Positions 1 through 8,412 of a stretch of DNA of 64,000 nucleotides are shown here, piece after piece. Every line of letters begins with the position of its first letter. The first letter of the stretch is position 1. Made by a program: the position numbers and the translations under genes. Source of the DNA: Phyllobacterium myrsinacearum (GTDB taxonomy: Bacteria > Pseudomonadota > Alphaproteobacteria > Rhizobiales > Rhizobiaceae); the NCBI RefSeq assembly GCF_014138285.1, contig NZ_JACGXN010000005.1, positions 186,001 to 250,000 on the forward strand, in the 5' to 3' direction. The notes beneath the pieces were generated by a model. It was not told where the DNA came from and ran no database searches. It saw only the letters and a program-made list of their open reading frames with translations.

Positions 1-1273
1 TGACCTGCTCTGCTTCGGACAGGCCATCATAGGCAACTTCGTCGAAAGCGTCTTCCGGCGCAACTGTAACGGATTGCTTCGGCAGAAGAACAGTAACTTT
101 TTGTCCGACGCCCCGCAGTTTCTCTTCACCCAGCGTGGTCCATTCACCGCCACAATAGGTAGCAAACGCCTGGCTGGCGACGACTTCACGCGAATATTTC
201 TTGGTCAGGCCCTGCAGCCGCTGAACCTCGTTAACCGCCGAGCCGAAGGCGGAAAAGGTCAGCCTGTCTTTCAGGCCGACATTGCCGAACATAACGTTGC
301 CCACATGCAGGCCTATGCCGTAGCGAATGTCGCTGAGGCCGTCTTTGCGCCGTTCGCGATTAAGCTCGGCCACACGCGCCTGTGCCTTGAATACGGCTGA
401 CAGAGCGGCCTGACAGGCCACTTTTGATGGGTCTTTGTGCCGGCCGCAGGGGTAGACCGCAAGAAAACCATCGCCCATGAAGCTCAGGATTTCACCGCCA
501 CCACGATTGAACGGCGCTGCAATCGCGTCGAAGAAATGGTTCAATGTGTCAATATAAGCTTGGCGGCCTTCCTTTTCGGCAAGCATGGTCGACTGGCGCA
601 TGTCGCCCATGACAAGCGCGGCGCGGATTGTTTCGCCATCTCCGCGACGGATCTGGCCGTTAAGGACGCGCTTGCCGGCATTGCCGCCGAGATACGTTGA
701 CAGCATGTTGTCGGCAAGTTTGCCGAGAACAGCCATCTTGGCAGCAACGGCGAGGTGGTTTTGCAGTTTCAGGAGAGCGCCGATCATGCTTTCGCTGAAA
801 CCCGCACTGCTGTCTGTCGACCAGGAACCCATCATGCCCTGTGTCGACTCGCCGCTGAATGGCTGAACAAAGGCGAGATAGTCCGTCACGCCCTCTTTTC
901 GCAGCTCTTCAAAAATCGGAAATTCGTTTGGACCATCGGTGTCGATGCGGCGGCGGACATGCTCGAGATTGTTGCACAGAAGATAGTAATAGGGGCTCAG
1001 CAGAAAGCGTTCAGGCTTTTCCCCCGGCGTATGCCTGTAACCTTCAACCACAAGGCCGCTTGAACGCTGCCATGTAAAGCCAAGCGCATCATACAGCGGG
1101 TGCAGCATGGAGAATGTCAGGTGGACGCGTGCAATGGGCAGACCCGCAGCCGCGATACGTTCACAAAACCCGCGCACGATTGTCTCAAGATTTTCACCGG
1201 CGAGGGAAGAGCGTGTGAGCCAGTCAGCGACTTTATCGAGAAGTATGGCGGATACGTCAGTTTGCGTGCTCAT
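1..1273 (-). CDS. Class III adenylate/guanylate cyclase-domain protein (C-terminal end beyond the window)
   Basis: The frame reads from ATG at 1273 off the left edge, so 424 residues are visible and the end is missing. AAGGACG lies just before the ATG. Residues 1-200 form an N-terminal region I cannot name. From about 215 a class III cyclase catalytic domain follows: VMGDMRQS (D224) and GGGEILSFMGDG (D268) supply the two metal-binding aspartates, and later VNEVQRLQ carries the Asn and Arg that stabilise the transition state. The product is expected to be a cyclic nucleotide. The position that is usually Lys in adenylate cyclases of this type (compare EVLKFIGDG) is Ser264 here, so adenine specificity is not assured. 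It is followed upstream by a long gene-free gap and appears to be transcribed alone. No transmembrane segment is evident in the visible part. Confidence 0.85.
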   Translation of the reverse strand, partial: MSTQTDVSAILLDKVADWLTRSSLAGENLETIVRGFCERIAAAGLPIARVHLTFSMLHPLYDALGFTWQRSSGLVVEGYRHTPGEKPERFLLSPYYYLLCNNLEHVRRRIDTDGPNEFPIFEELRKEGVTDYLAFVQPFSGESTQGMMGSWSTDSSAGFSESMIGALLKLQNHLAVAAKMAVLGKLADNMLSTYLGGNAGKRVLNGQIRRGDGETIRAALVMGDMRQSTMLAEKEGRQAYIDTLNHFFDAIAAPFNRGGGEILSFMGDGFLAVYPCGRHKDPSKVACQAALSAVFKAQARVAELNRERRKDGLSDIRYGIGLHVGNVMFGNVGLKDRLTFSAFGSAVNEVQRLQGLTKKYSREVVASQAFATYCGGEWTTLGEEKLRGVGQKVTVLLPKQSVTVAPEDAFDEVAYDGLSEAEQV

Positions 1274-1766
1274 CACTCGTCCTTGTTCTTGCGGATCACG
1301 CACCAGATCAAGACATCGTTCCGCGATCGACCGGGCACAAGAAAATCATACCCAAAACAAGCAGATACGGAGACAGGATGGGCGAACCGGAGAGTGGTGT
1401 CAACGCTGACAGCAGGGGCGCCAGCCTGTGTTGCCTCTCCGGTATGGCTCAAGCGGATGACTGGGCGGATGGTCCTCTGTCGATTTTCGTTTTCGTTCTT
1501 TTGCTGAAATGGGAATGTCATGGATCTGAAACAATAGCGAACGGCAGGATAATGCACGTTGTCGGCAGGTCTCCTGACAGGCTCCTGTCAGGATGGGGCT
1601 CTCTCGGAATTTTGGTCTCATCAACTGTTTGTGAGGGGTGCGGTAGAGGGGCTCTTGCTTGACAGCAGTGCCCGGAGCAGCCATCTAAACCGGGACGAAT
1701 TCCGGGCCTTCGTGCGCCCTCAATCGCACCCGTTTCGCGCGGTGTGCCCGCAAAGAAGAGATCGCC
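1274..1766. other. Gene-free divergent intergenic region
   Basis: This region separates the cyclase (minus) from the sugar dehydrogenase (plus) and must hold both promoters. Short open frames here have no recognisable protein content. The only clear structure is the hairpin at 1572-1593. Confidence 0.6.
1572..1593. promoter_or_regulatory. Perfect inverted repeat (9-bp arms, 4-base loop)
   Basis: TCCTGACAG at 1572-1580 is followed by GCTC and then CTGTCAGGA at 1585-1593. There is no T-run on either side, so it does not look like a rho-independent terminator. It lies about 175 bases before the sugar dehydrogenase start and may be an operator or an RNA hairpin. Confidence 0.45.
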
Positions 1767-3110
1767 TTGGCCATTTCCTCCTCCCCGTTCCAGGACCTTT
1801 CCAGCAAGATCGACGTGCGTACCGCCCATGCGGGCGTCATCGGGCTCGGCTATGTGGGGCTGCCACTGGCCATAACCCTTGCCCGCAGCGGATTTTCCGT
1901 AACGGGATTTGATATCGATCCGAAGAAAATTGTCGCCCTCGACGCGGGCCGGTCCTATATCGAGGCGGTCACTGACGCTGCGCTTATGGCGGAGATGTCG
2001 AAGGACAGGTTCCGTTCCACGAATGATTTCACACAACTCGCCCAATGTGATGTGATTGTCATCTGCGTACCGACGCCGTTGACAAAGCACCGCGATCCCG
2101 ATCTGTCTTTCGTCGAGGCAACCTGCCGCTCGATCGCCTTGACACTCCGGCCGGGCCAGCTGGTCGTGCTTGAATCGACGACCTATCCCGGCACAACCGA
2201 TGATGTGGTCAAGACCATTCTTGAAAAGACCGGCCTGAAATCCGGCAAAGATTTCTTCCTCGGATTTTCGCCGGAGCGTGAAGATCCCGGTAATCGCGAT
2301 TTCCAGACATCGACGATACCGAAAATCGTTGCAGGTGACGGCGAAGAAGCCAGCCAATTGATGCAGGCTTTCTATGGCGCAGCGGTCAAGACCGTCGTCC
2401 CGGTTTCATCCAATGCAACGGCTGAGGCGGTCAAACTGACCGAGAATATTTTCCGGGCCGTGAACATCGCGCTCGTCAATGAGCTGAAGACTGTCTACGC
2501 GGCGATGGGGATCGATATCTGGGAAGTTATCGAAGCGGCGAAGACCAAGCCTTTTGGCTATATGCCTTTCTACCCCGGTCCGGGGTTGGGCGGGCACTGC
2601 ATCCCGATTGATCCTTTCTACCTCACGTGGAAATCGCGTGAGTATGAGTTGCCCACCCGCTTCATCGAACTTGCTGGAGAGATCAACTCGGCCATGCCGC
2701 GTTATGTGGTCGGCAAGCTTGCCGAAGCGCTCGATATCAGGCTGGGCAAGGCGCTGAGCCGCTCACGCGTTCTGGTTCTCGGGCTTGCCTACAAGAAGAA
2801 TGTGCCTGACATCCGCGAAAGCCCGTCGCTCCGCCTGATTGAGATCATCGAGGAACGCGGCGGCAGGGCGGATTACCATGATCCGTTTGTCGGCGAGATA
2901 CCCTCAACCCGCGAGTACATGGCGCTGAAAGGCCGAGCGTCTGTGCCTCTGGATGAGAAAACGGTGAAATCCTACGATGCTATACTGGTGTCCACTGATC
3001 ATGATGGTGTTGACTATGCCTCACTGGCCAAATGGTCGCCCTTGATTGTCGATACGCGCAACATTTTCACCAAGCTTGGCCTCGCCGCGGAGCACATCGT
3101 CAAATCATAG
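1767..3110 (+). CDS. Nucleotide-sugar dehydrogenase (UDP-glucose/GDP-mannose dehydrogenase family, WbpA/VipA type)
   Basis: This 447-residue protein matches the family length. It should oxidise the C6 hydroxyl of a UDP-hexose or UDP-HexNAc twice, using NAD+, to give a uronic acid for surface polysaccharide. The Rossmann motif G26-L-G28-Y-V-G31 is near the N-terminus; GPGLGGHCIPIDP carries the catalytic C278, and K223 sits in AVKLTENIFR. The C-terminal sugar-binding domain is complete. The start is TTG at 1767, supported by AAGAAGAG seven bases upstream. No other polysaccharide genes are adjacent, so the exact substrate cannot be read from context; the 4-dehydrogenase WbpA/VipA subgroup (UDP-GlcNAc or UDP-GalNAc) is my best guess from the overall sequence. 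Confidence 0.85.
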   Translation: MAISSSPFQDLSSKIDVRTAHAGVIGLGYVGLPLAITLARSGFSVTGFDIDPKKIVALDAGRSYIEAVTDAALMAEMSKDRFRSTNDFTQLAQCDVIVICVPTPLTKHRDPDLSFVEATCRSIALTLRPGQLVVLESTTYPGTTDDVVKTILEKTGLKSGKDFFLGFSPEREDPGNRDFQTSTIPKIVAGDGEEASQLMQAFYGAAVKTVVPVSSNATAEAVKLTENIFRAVNIALVNELKTVYAAMGIDIWEVIEAAKTKPFGYMPFYPGPGLGGHCIPIDPFYLTWKSREYELPTRFIELAGEINSAMPRYVVGKLAEALDIRLGKALSRSRVLVLGLAYKKNVPDIRESPSLRLIEIIEERGGRADYHDPFVGEIPSTREYMALKGRASVPLDEKTVKSYDAILVSTDHDGVDYASLAKWSPLIVDTRNIFTKLGLAAEHIVKS

Positions 3111-3121
3111 AGCGCTGGCCG

Positions 3122-3143
3122 CCGGGGGCATATCAAACCCCGG
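3122..3143. terminator. GC-rich hairpin between convergent genes
   Basis: CCGGGG at 3122-3127 pairs with CCCCGG at 3138-3143 around a 10-base loop, just after the dehydrogenase stop and between two convergent genes. No T-run follows, so terminator function is only suggested by position. Confidence 0.3.
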
Positions 3144-3165
3144 TCAGAAACAGGCATTTGCGAGA

Positions 3166-4320
3166 TCAGGACAATTTGGCCTTGAGATTGCTTGCCGCCA
3201 TGGCATAGCCGCCGGATGCTCCGTCAATGAAATGCATGTGATTGCGCGACATGGGCGTTGGAACGAAACAGGTCATCAAAGCCGTATCCTGCCTGTGCAG
3301 ACCATAGCGGGCAATCCCGGCCTTCGCGGCTTTTTCCAGCAGGGTCTCGATGCGCTGCAATCTGCCTGCGTCAATATCGATCGTCATTTTCAGGCCATCG
3401 TCAAACTTGCGAAAATCCGAGTTCTGCGCCACGTCGCGCTTGTACTGTTTAGGATCAAAATTGCCGGCTTGCAGGCCCAGCCTGTCCAGCGCAACGGTCA
3501 GGGCGATTTGAGCCAGAATCGCAATCTTGCGCAGGAAGCGCTTGCCTTTGGGGGCAGAGGCGCGCGCCTCGGTTTCAAGACCGCTCGTGTTGAATGAAAT
3601 GGGCGGTCCTTCCGCCGGCAGCGGGTGAGAGCCGCGATTCTGTTCCGCAGCAATGGCGATAATTTGCGCTACAAGATCCTGAAACGGCGCAGTGGCCCCG
3701 GCATCGCCCGGAACGGCGATAATCGACAGGATTTCACCGTTACGAGCCTGAATGGGATTCCACCGGCAGGAAAGGCCAGTCAGGTCCGGGCGCACTCCTG
3801 ACGGCGCAGCTTCAATAGAATATTTGCCGGCTTTCATTTGGGCTTCGGCCCAACTGCTGCCGCCACCGGTAAACATGGCATAGAAGACATCCGGACTGGC
3901 GCTGAATCGCGCCACCCGCACCTCAAGACCCTGAGCCTTGATGTCGCTCATGGGCACAAGCGCTGCACGCAACGTCAGTTGCAGATCATCCTGCACCCAG
4001 GCCTGAACCGAGGCGAGTGCTTCGCGCGCCTGTGCGGTGGCCGACGCGGGAATTGCGACCAGTGCGCCATCGCCGCCAAAAACGAAGGGATAATCCCGCC
4101 TGCCAAGTGCGTTCAGCAGGGCGGAAATCACGCTGGCTCCCGCCATGTTCACCGCCTTGTAGTGCCCGGCTTCAATGGCTTTCGTTGATCCGACAATATC
4201 GGCTACCGCCAGCATCCAGTCGCCGGGGAGCGGCCGGTAATTGTTCGCATCCGCCACGCCTTCGAACTCGACGAAGACAGGAAGTGTGTCAAAAAAACTG
4301 TCGTTTGAGGTTGCAGCCAT
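3166..4320 (-). CDS. DUF3095 family protein with cyclase-like fold
   Basis: The whole length (384 residues from ATG 4320) matches the DUF3095 family as I know it; its biochemical function is not established. The N-terminal half has signs of a class III nucleotide cyclase fold: AVADIVGSTKAIEAG resembles the first metal-binding strand and FVFGGDGALVAIP resembles the second (GDG). The C-terminal third (from about KGKRFLRKIAIL) is family specific and ends in a conserved block around RNHMHFIDGASGGYAMA. A TTG at 4329 would add three residues; neither start has a good ribosome-binding site. It is a single gene, convergent with the dehydrogenase. It may be a second cyclic-nucleotide enzyme in the same 4 kb, or a degenerate regulatory relative. 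Confidence 0.75.
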   Translation of the reverse strand: MAATSNDSFFDTLPVFVEFEGVADANNYRPLPGDWMLAVADIVGSTKAIEAGHYKAVNMAGASVISALLNALGRRDYPFVFGGDGALVAIPASATAQAREALASVQAWVQDDLQLTLRAALVPMSDIKAQGLEVRVARFSASPDVFYAMFTGGGSSWAEAQMKAGKYSIEAAPSGVRPDLTGLSCRWNPIQARNGEILSIIAVPGDAGATAPFQDLVAQIIAIAAEQNRGSHPLPAEGPPISFNTSGLETEARASAPKGKRFLRKIAILAQIALTVALDRLGLQAGNFDPKQYKRDVAQNSDFRKFDDGLKMTIDIDAGRLQRIETLLEKAAKAGIARYGLHRQDTALMTCFVPTPMSRNHMHFIDGASGGYAMAASNLKAKLS

Positions 4321-4329
4321 GAAAGGCAA

Positions 4330-4806
4330 TTAGCACATTGCACGGAAACAGGCGACGGGTCAGCGCGGACGGCACAAAAGAAGGAGCGTTTGACTGGTCG
4401 AACATTTTCCTGAATCCGCATCAGATGCGGTATGGGGCGTGCTCGCAGAGGTTGTGTTTGTGCAGGTGCGCTTCAGAGCGACTCACTCTTATGACCGGTT
4501 CTTGAGGTAAAATGCCCGAAAATTTGAATAGAGTTACGCCAAGAATGATGTTTCGTTCAGCGTTTGGTGCAACTGTTACTGACAATCACAGATTGCAGGC
4601 AGATTTGTATCTAGGTGAACAACCAAAAATTGTTTTTTTGCAGCAAATATGTGAAAAAGTGCAAATACAATTGTTCATCGTCTTGTCTGCCTGCGGGTCT
4701 CGTGCGAGCATGAACACGCTATTTAATTCACTGAAATTAAAAGCTATCTGAAATCCACAAGACTACCGTTGCGGAAGCCCGCAGTTTGCAGGCGAAGAGG
4801 AATGAC
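4330..4806. other. AT-rich gene-free region upstream of the vjbR-like gene
   Basis: About 480 bases between divergent genes (DUF3095 and the LuxR-type regulator). The part from about 4500 to 4760 is markedly richer in A+T than its surroundings and presumably contains the promoter of the LuxR-type gene. An open frame at 4512-4751 has unconvincing composition and I do not call it. Confidence 0.5.
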
Positions 4807-5610
4807 TTGTATCCGATGTTGCTCGAACTGACGCATTTCCCCGATTTCCAGAAGGGTCTGTTCAAGGATGCGGTAGCTTCCGACACGCTGGCAATGCTGC
4901 GCGAAGTCAAGCAGCAGACAGACTGCCGCTATGTAGCTCATGTGGGTCATCCCGAGCCTCGGCCGGGCAGTGACGTGGTCGATGAGAATGTGTCGCTGCT
5001 CATGACCTATCCGGTCAGCTGGATGTTACGCTACCTTGCCAAGGACTATTACAAGATTGATCCGGTGATGCAGGGCATGAATCTGTTTCCGCCCCGTGCT
5101 GATGCACCCGGAACGATCCGTAATCTGAGTGCCGACACAACACTTTCTCTCACCGTGAAGCGTTATCTCAAGGACGGCGAGCGGCGCGGTCTCGGCAATC
5201 TGCATTTGGCAATCTGCGCGACGAATGCTTTTGGCTTCCGCGGGATCACGCTCCTGAGCTTCGATGTCGCGGAGGGAGATCAAAGCGAATTTATCGACCA
5301 CAGGCGCAAGCTTTTGTCGGTGGCATCGGCACGCATTCACAATGCGCTGCATGGCACGCGCAATCCGGCGCTGGCCGCGATCGTTGCCAACCTTCTGACA
5401 AAGCGTGAGATTGATTGCCTTTTCTGGGCTGCGAATGGCAAAACCGATGGCGAGATCGGCGAAATTCTCAACATCGCGCGCTGGACAGTGGTCACCTATC
5501 TGCAGAATGCCAAGAACAAGCTCGGCTGTTCCAACAGAACGTCGACCGTTGCAACTGCTCTTGCACTTGGAGTGATCGACATACCTACGGTTGCCAAGGC
5601 CTATTTGTAG
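4807..5610 (+). CDS. vjbR: LuxR-type quorum-sensing regulator, VjbR-like
   Basis: This is a 267-residue transcription factor with an N-terminal acyl-homoserine-lactone binding domain and a C-terminal LuxR helix-turn-helix. The ligand-pocket residues of TraR/LuxR are kept with correct spacing: W72, Y76, D85 and P86 in SWMLRY...IDPV. The DNA-binding part (from LTKREIDCLF, residue 197) is, from memory, very close to Brucella VjbR, including AANGKTDGEI and ARWTVVTYLQNAK. VjbR controls flagellar and type IV secretion genes in Brucella and there also lies next to flhB, which matches this position. TTG at 4807 is preceded by GAAGAGGA at five bases; ATG at 4816 aligns with the start of VjbR and is the alternative. 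No luxI homologue is in the window. Confidence 0.85.
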   Translation: MYPMLLELTHFPDFQKGLFKDAVASDTLAMLREVKQQTDCRYVAHVGHPEPRPGSDVVDENVSLLMTYPVSWMLRYLAKDYYKIDPVMQGMNLFPPRADAPGTIRNLSADTTLSLTVKRYLKDGERRGLGNLHLAICATNAFGFRGITLLSFDVAEGDQSEFIDHRRKLLSVASARIHNALHGTRNPALAAIVANLLTKREIDCLFWAANGKTDGEIGEILNIARWTVVTYLQNAKNKLGCSNRTSTVATALALGVIDIPTVAKAYL

Positions 5611-5618
5611 AAAAGGCT

Positions 5619-6056
5619 CTAGGCCTGCGCTGAGGCTGACAATTGCGGCAGGCGCGCGTTTTCGAAAGCCTGAGCCAGCAATGCCGTATTCTCTGCGGGC
5701 GTATGGCCCGTTTCGGCAAAGCGCACATGGTGCAGGTCAATTTCGGTACTTTCAGAAGACAGCGTCAGCCGGAAATAGGCGTTAACCCCCATATTGCTGA
5801 ATTCCAGGTCGAGCATGACTTTGGGCGGTGTGTTCCAGTCCAGCGCATACTCGCCGCCGAGACCGAACGTCAACGTTTCCGGATAGAATGTCAGCTCCGT
5901 CGCGGAATTGACGATATCCGCAATGTTGCCGAACAATTCACATCGTACAAAGGCAATATAGTCAGCAACATCGACAAGACGAAGATCCTGAATGACCTCC
6001 GTCAGATGGCTTGAAATGATATCGACCCGGGCAACCGAATATTGAGTTCTCTTCAT
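5619..6056 (-). CDS. Conserved flagellar-locus protein of unknown function
   Basis: A 145-residue soluble acidic protein with no signal peptide or membrane segment. I do not recognise a domain. It starts 30 bases after the flhB stop on the same strand, so it is the last gene of the motA-fliM-fliN-fliG-flhB operon. A gene of this kind also follows flhB in Brucella as I recall. It contains alternating beta-rich stretches (ATELTFYPETLTFGLGG, PPKVMLDLEF, AYFRLTLSSESTEIDL) suggesting a beta-sheet fold. Its position implies a role in motor or export-gate assembly or regulation, but that is inference from context only. Confidence 0.6.
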   Translation of the reverse strand: MKRTQYSVARVDIISSHLTEVIQDLRLVDVADYIAFVRCELFGNIADIVNSATELTFYPETLTFGLGGEYALDWNTPPKVMLDLEFSNMGVNAYFRLTLSSESTEIDLHHVRFAETGHTPAENTALLAQAFENARLPQLSASAQA

Positions 6057-6086
6057 CTGCTGCTTATCCGATTGGAAACAGTTTTA

Positions 6087-7151
6087 TTATTTACGTCGTA
6101 CATTAACGAATTGGATCAGTTCTGCCACTGCTTTGTAGAATTCTGGGGCGATGGCGTTGTTAACTTGAACTTGCTTATACAGTGCGCGTGCCAGTGCCAC
6201 GTTTTCGAAAACCGGTATATCATTCGTCTCCGCGATCTCCCTGATCTTGAGGGCAATCAGGTCCTGCCCCTTGGCGACCACAATAGGTGCTGGATCTTTC
6301 GCCGGACTGTAGCGGAGAGCAACGGAGAAGTGTGTCGGATTTGCGACGATCAGCGTGGCGGTCGGGACCGAGGCAATCATACGCTGGCGCGCCCTGTCGC
6401 GGCCAAGCGAGCGTAGTCTTGCCTTCAGCAGGGGGTCCCCTTCCGCCTGCTTGTATTCGTCCTTGATTTCCTGCTTGGTCATACGCAGTTCACTGCGCCA
6501 GTGAATGCGGGCCCAGGCAAGGTCGAACGCTGCAAGTGCCGTTACGGCAATCGTCACCGATGCCAGAAGCCGGGTAATGTTGTTGCGGATCAGTTCGGGC
6601 AGCTGACTGGGCTCGGTGATGATCGTATCGACGAAGAAATGACTGCTGCGGAAGAACATCATGAAAACGATGATGCTGGCGGCTGCGAACTTGAAGACTG
6701 ATTTCAGAAACTCTACCCGTCCGGTCGATCCGAAAATACGCGACCAGCCCTTGGCAATGGATACGCGCGAGAACTGAGGCTGAATACGGTCAAACACCAC
6801 GCGCGGCGCATTTTGCAGGACCGACGCGAGAATACCCGCCGTGGGGATGATGATGAAAACGGGGAGCAATGCCGCGCCGACAGCCATGCCGACGATACCA
6901 AACAACTGCCGGGCGTCCTGCGCGCTGTTCAGGCGCCATTCCTCCGGCTTGTCGAGAAGCGCCGAGAGAAATGCGACCAGCTTTGATCCGCTCGGGACGG
7001 CAACGAACACCATGATGACGAGAAATGCCACGATGGAGGCGAGAATGGGAGCTTCACGCGAAACGGGAAGATTGCCCTTTTCGACGGCATCACTGATTTT
7101 CTTCTCAGTTGCCTCTTCGGTTTTGCTCTCTTTGTCAGCATCGTCTGACAT
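6087..7151 (-). CDS. flhB: Flagellar export gate / substrate-specificity switch protein FlhB
   Basis: FlhB is an inner-membrane part of the flagellar type III export gate that switches export from hook to filament subunits after self-cleavage. The 354-residue length is standard. The charged N-terminus (DKESKTEEATEKK), four hydrophobic segments in the first 220 residues and the autocleavage site NPTH at 271-274 followed by FSVALRY are all present, so the switch should be functional. The start is ATG 7151. The preceding gene fliG ends 185 bases upstream; that gap is filled by a palindromic repeat element, unusual in an otherwise tight operon. Confidence 0.97.
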   Translation of the reverse strand: MSDDADKESKTEEATEKKISDAVEKGNLPVSREAPILASIVAFLVIMVFVAVPSGSKLVAFLSALLDKPEEWRLNSAQDARQLFGIVGMAVGAALLPVFIIIPTAGILASVLQNAPRVVFDRIQPQFSRVSIAKGWSRIFGSTGRVEFLKSVFKFAAASIIVFMMFFRSSHFFVDTIITEPSQLPELIRNNITRLLASVTIAVTALAAFDLAWARIHWRSELRMTKQEIKDEYKQAEGDPLLKARLRSLGRDRARQRMIASVPTATLIVANPTHFSVALRYSPAKDPAPIVVAKGQDLIALKIREIAETNDIPVFENVALARALYKQVQVNNAIAPEFYKAVAELIQFVNVRRK

Positions 7152-7154
7152 GCT

Positions 7155-7323
7155 CTAGTGGTCCGATTCTGACATTTGCAACCCTTTGATACGAGCCAGT
7201 TTGGCCAATGTCAGAATCAGAGGACCACCAGCAAGTGTGACGTTCTGGTGGAACCTTCAATGTGGCATTCGCTTGTTCCGCGTGATGCCGAGTGGGACGC
7301 GAATGTCAAATTCGTTCCACTAG
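7155..7323. repeat. Double palindromic intergenic element between fliG and flhB
   Basis: Two tandem imperfect palindromes of about 75 bases. The first runs from 7155 (arm TAGTGGTCCGATTCTGACAT) to 7230 (arm AATGTCAGAATCAGAGGACC). The second runs from 7247 (GTGGAAC...CATTCGC) to 7323 (GCGAATG...GTTCCAC). The outermost ends, CTAGTGGTCCGATTCTGACA and the reverse complement CTAGTGGAACGAATTTGACA, also match each other at most positions, so the whole block is a nested inverted repeat. It is probably a REP/MITE-like mobile repeat; similar TAGTGGAACGAATTTGACA sequences are familiar to me from rhizobial intergenic regions. Confidence 0.7.
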
Positions 7324-7336
7324 CAGCATCCGCCGA

Positions 7337-8365
7337 TCATGCTTCAGTTTCTTGCGGCTCGAGTTTGATATCGCCGCGTTCGGCCAGGGCAATTGCCGTG
7401 CGGGCAATGGAGCGGCGTGCTTCCGTCACCGTATTGGCGTTGATGTTCGTCTGGCTCGACAATTCAGTCTCAACCATGCGGCGGCCACGGGTCGACAGGG
7501 ACTGGAGGATGAGCTCCTGCAGGCGCGGCTCGCAGCCGTGCAATGCGGAGGTGACCACATCGGTCTGGATTTCATCGAACAGGATGAGGCGCGCCCGCTG
7601 CGATATGCGCACGATATCCTCGAAAGTGAAGAGCTTGGCCTTGATCTTGGCAAGATCTTCGGCGCCGAGTTCGGTAAGGCCGGCGAGCAACTCGTCGATC
7701 TCCGATTTTTCCAGCTGGTTGATGATATTGGCAACCGTTCCGTGGTGGCTCTTTTCCGAGCCTGCATTGTCCTTGCCGGTGATCTCGCGCTGCAGGATCC
7801 CTTCCAGCATCGCAATTGTCGACGGGCCGACCTTGCGGATATGCAGTGTGCGCTGGATGATTGCACCGCGCTCCTGCGGCGCAAAGCTGATCAGCAGGCG
7901 AGCGGCAATGTCGGATGGCAGGCGTGAAATAACATAGGCTGTCACCTGCGGGTGCTGCGTCGTCAGATAGGTCTGGAGCACGTCGAGCGAAATGCGCGGA
8001 AGGATATCCCATACGGATTCCTGTGTCAGCAATTCCGGGCGGCGGTTCTCGATGACGGCGCTGGCTTCTTCGGCCGACAGGGTCTCGCGCAGCAAGCCCT
8101 CGAAGCGCATTCCGGCTTCGGAAACGGGGGCTCCATCGGCAAAAGCGTTCTCGAATTCCTTGACCAGCTCTTCGAAGTCACCGGGTGTAATCGGCTCGAG
8201 CTTGCGCGCATGCCCGGCAAGTGAACGCAGATCATCGGCATTGAAATGTTTGAGAAGCCGCGATGCGGAAGGCCGTCCGATTGCCACAAGCAATGCTGCC
8301 ACCTTCTCCGGGCCGCTGAGGTCCTGGATGGCGTTTTCACCTTGAGGTGTTTCTTGATCGCTCAT
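7337..8365 (-). CDS. fliG: Flagellar motor switch protein FliG
   Basis: FliG is the rotor protein of the C-ring that couples the MotA stator to rotation. The 342-residue protein has the usual layout: N-terminal FliF-binding domain (GPEKVAALLVAIGRPSASRL), middle FliM-binding domain with the EHPQ-like motif (TQHPQVTAYVISRLPSDIAA), and C-terminal torque domain (LFTFEDIVRISQRARLILF...ALHGCEPRLQELILQSLSTR). The C-terminal charged residues that contact MotA are in the expected region. The gene is third from last in the minus-strand operon, 47 bases after fliN. Confidence 0.97.
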   Translation of the reverse strand: MSDQETPQGENAIQDLSGPEKVAALLVAIGRPSASRLLKHFNADDLRSLAGHARKLEPITPGDFEELVKEFENAFADGAPVSEAGMRFEGLLRETLSAEEASAVIENRRPELLTQESVWDILPRISLDVLQTYLTTQHPQVTAYVISRLPSDIAARLLISFAPQERGAIIQRTLHIRKVGPSTIAMLEGILQREITGKDNAGSEKSHHGTVANIINQLEKSEIDELLAGLTELGAEDLAKIKAKLFTFEDIVRISQRARLILFDEIQTDVVTSALHGCEPRLQELILQSLSTRGRRMVETELSSQTNINANTVTEARRSIARTAIALAERGDIKLEPQETEA

Positions 8366-8412
8366 GCGGTCTGGCTTCTCGTGTTTTTAAGGGTATGCGA
8401 AAGAAGTGTGTT

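Noticed and set aside
4512-4751. 79-codon open frame in the AT-rich gap before the vjbR-like gene
   Set aside because: Atypical composition, no recognisable domain, no good ribosome-binding site; the gap is better explained as a regulatory region.
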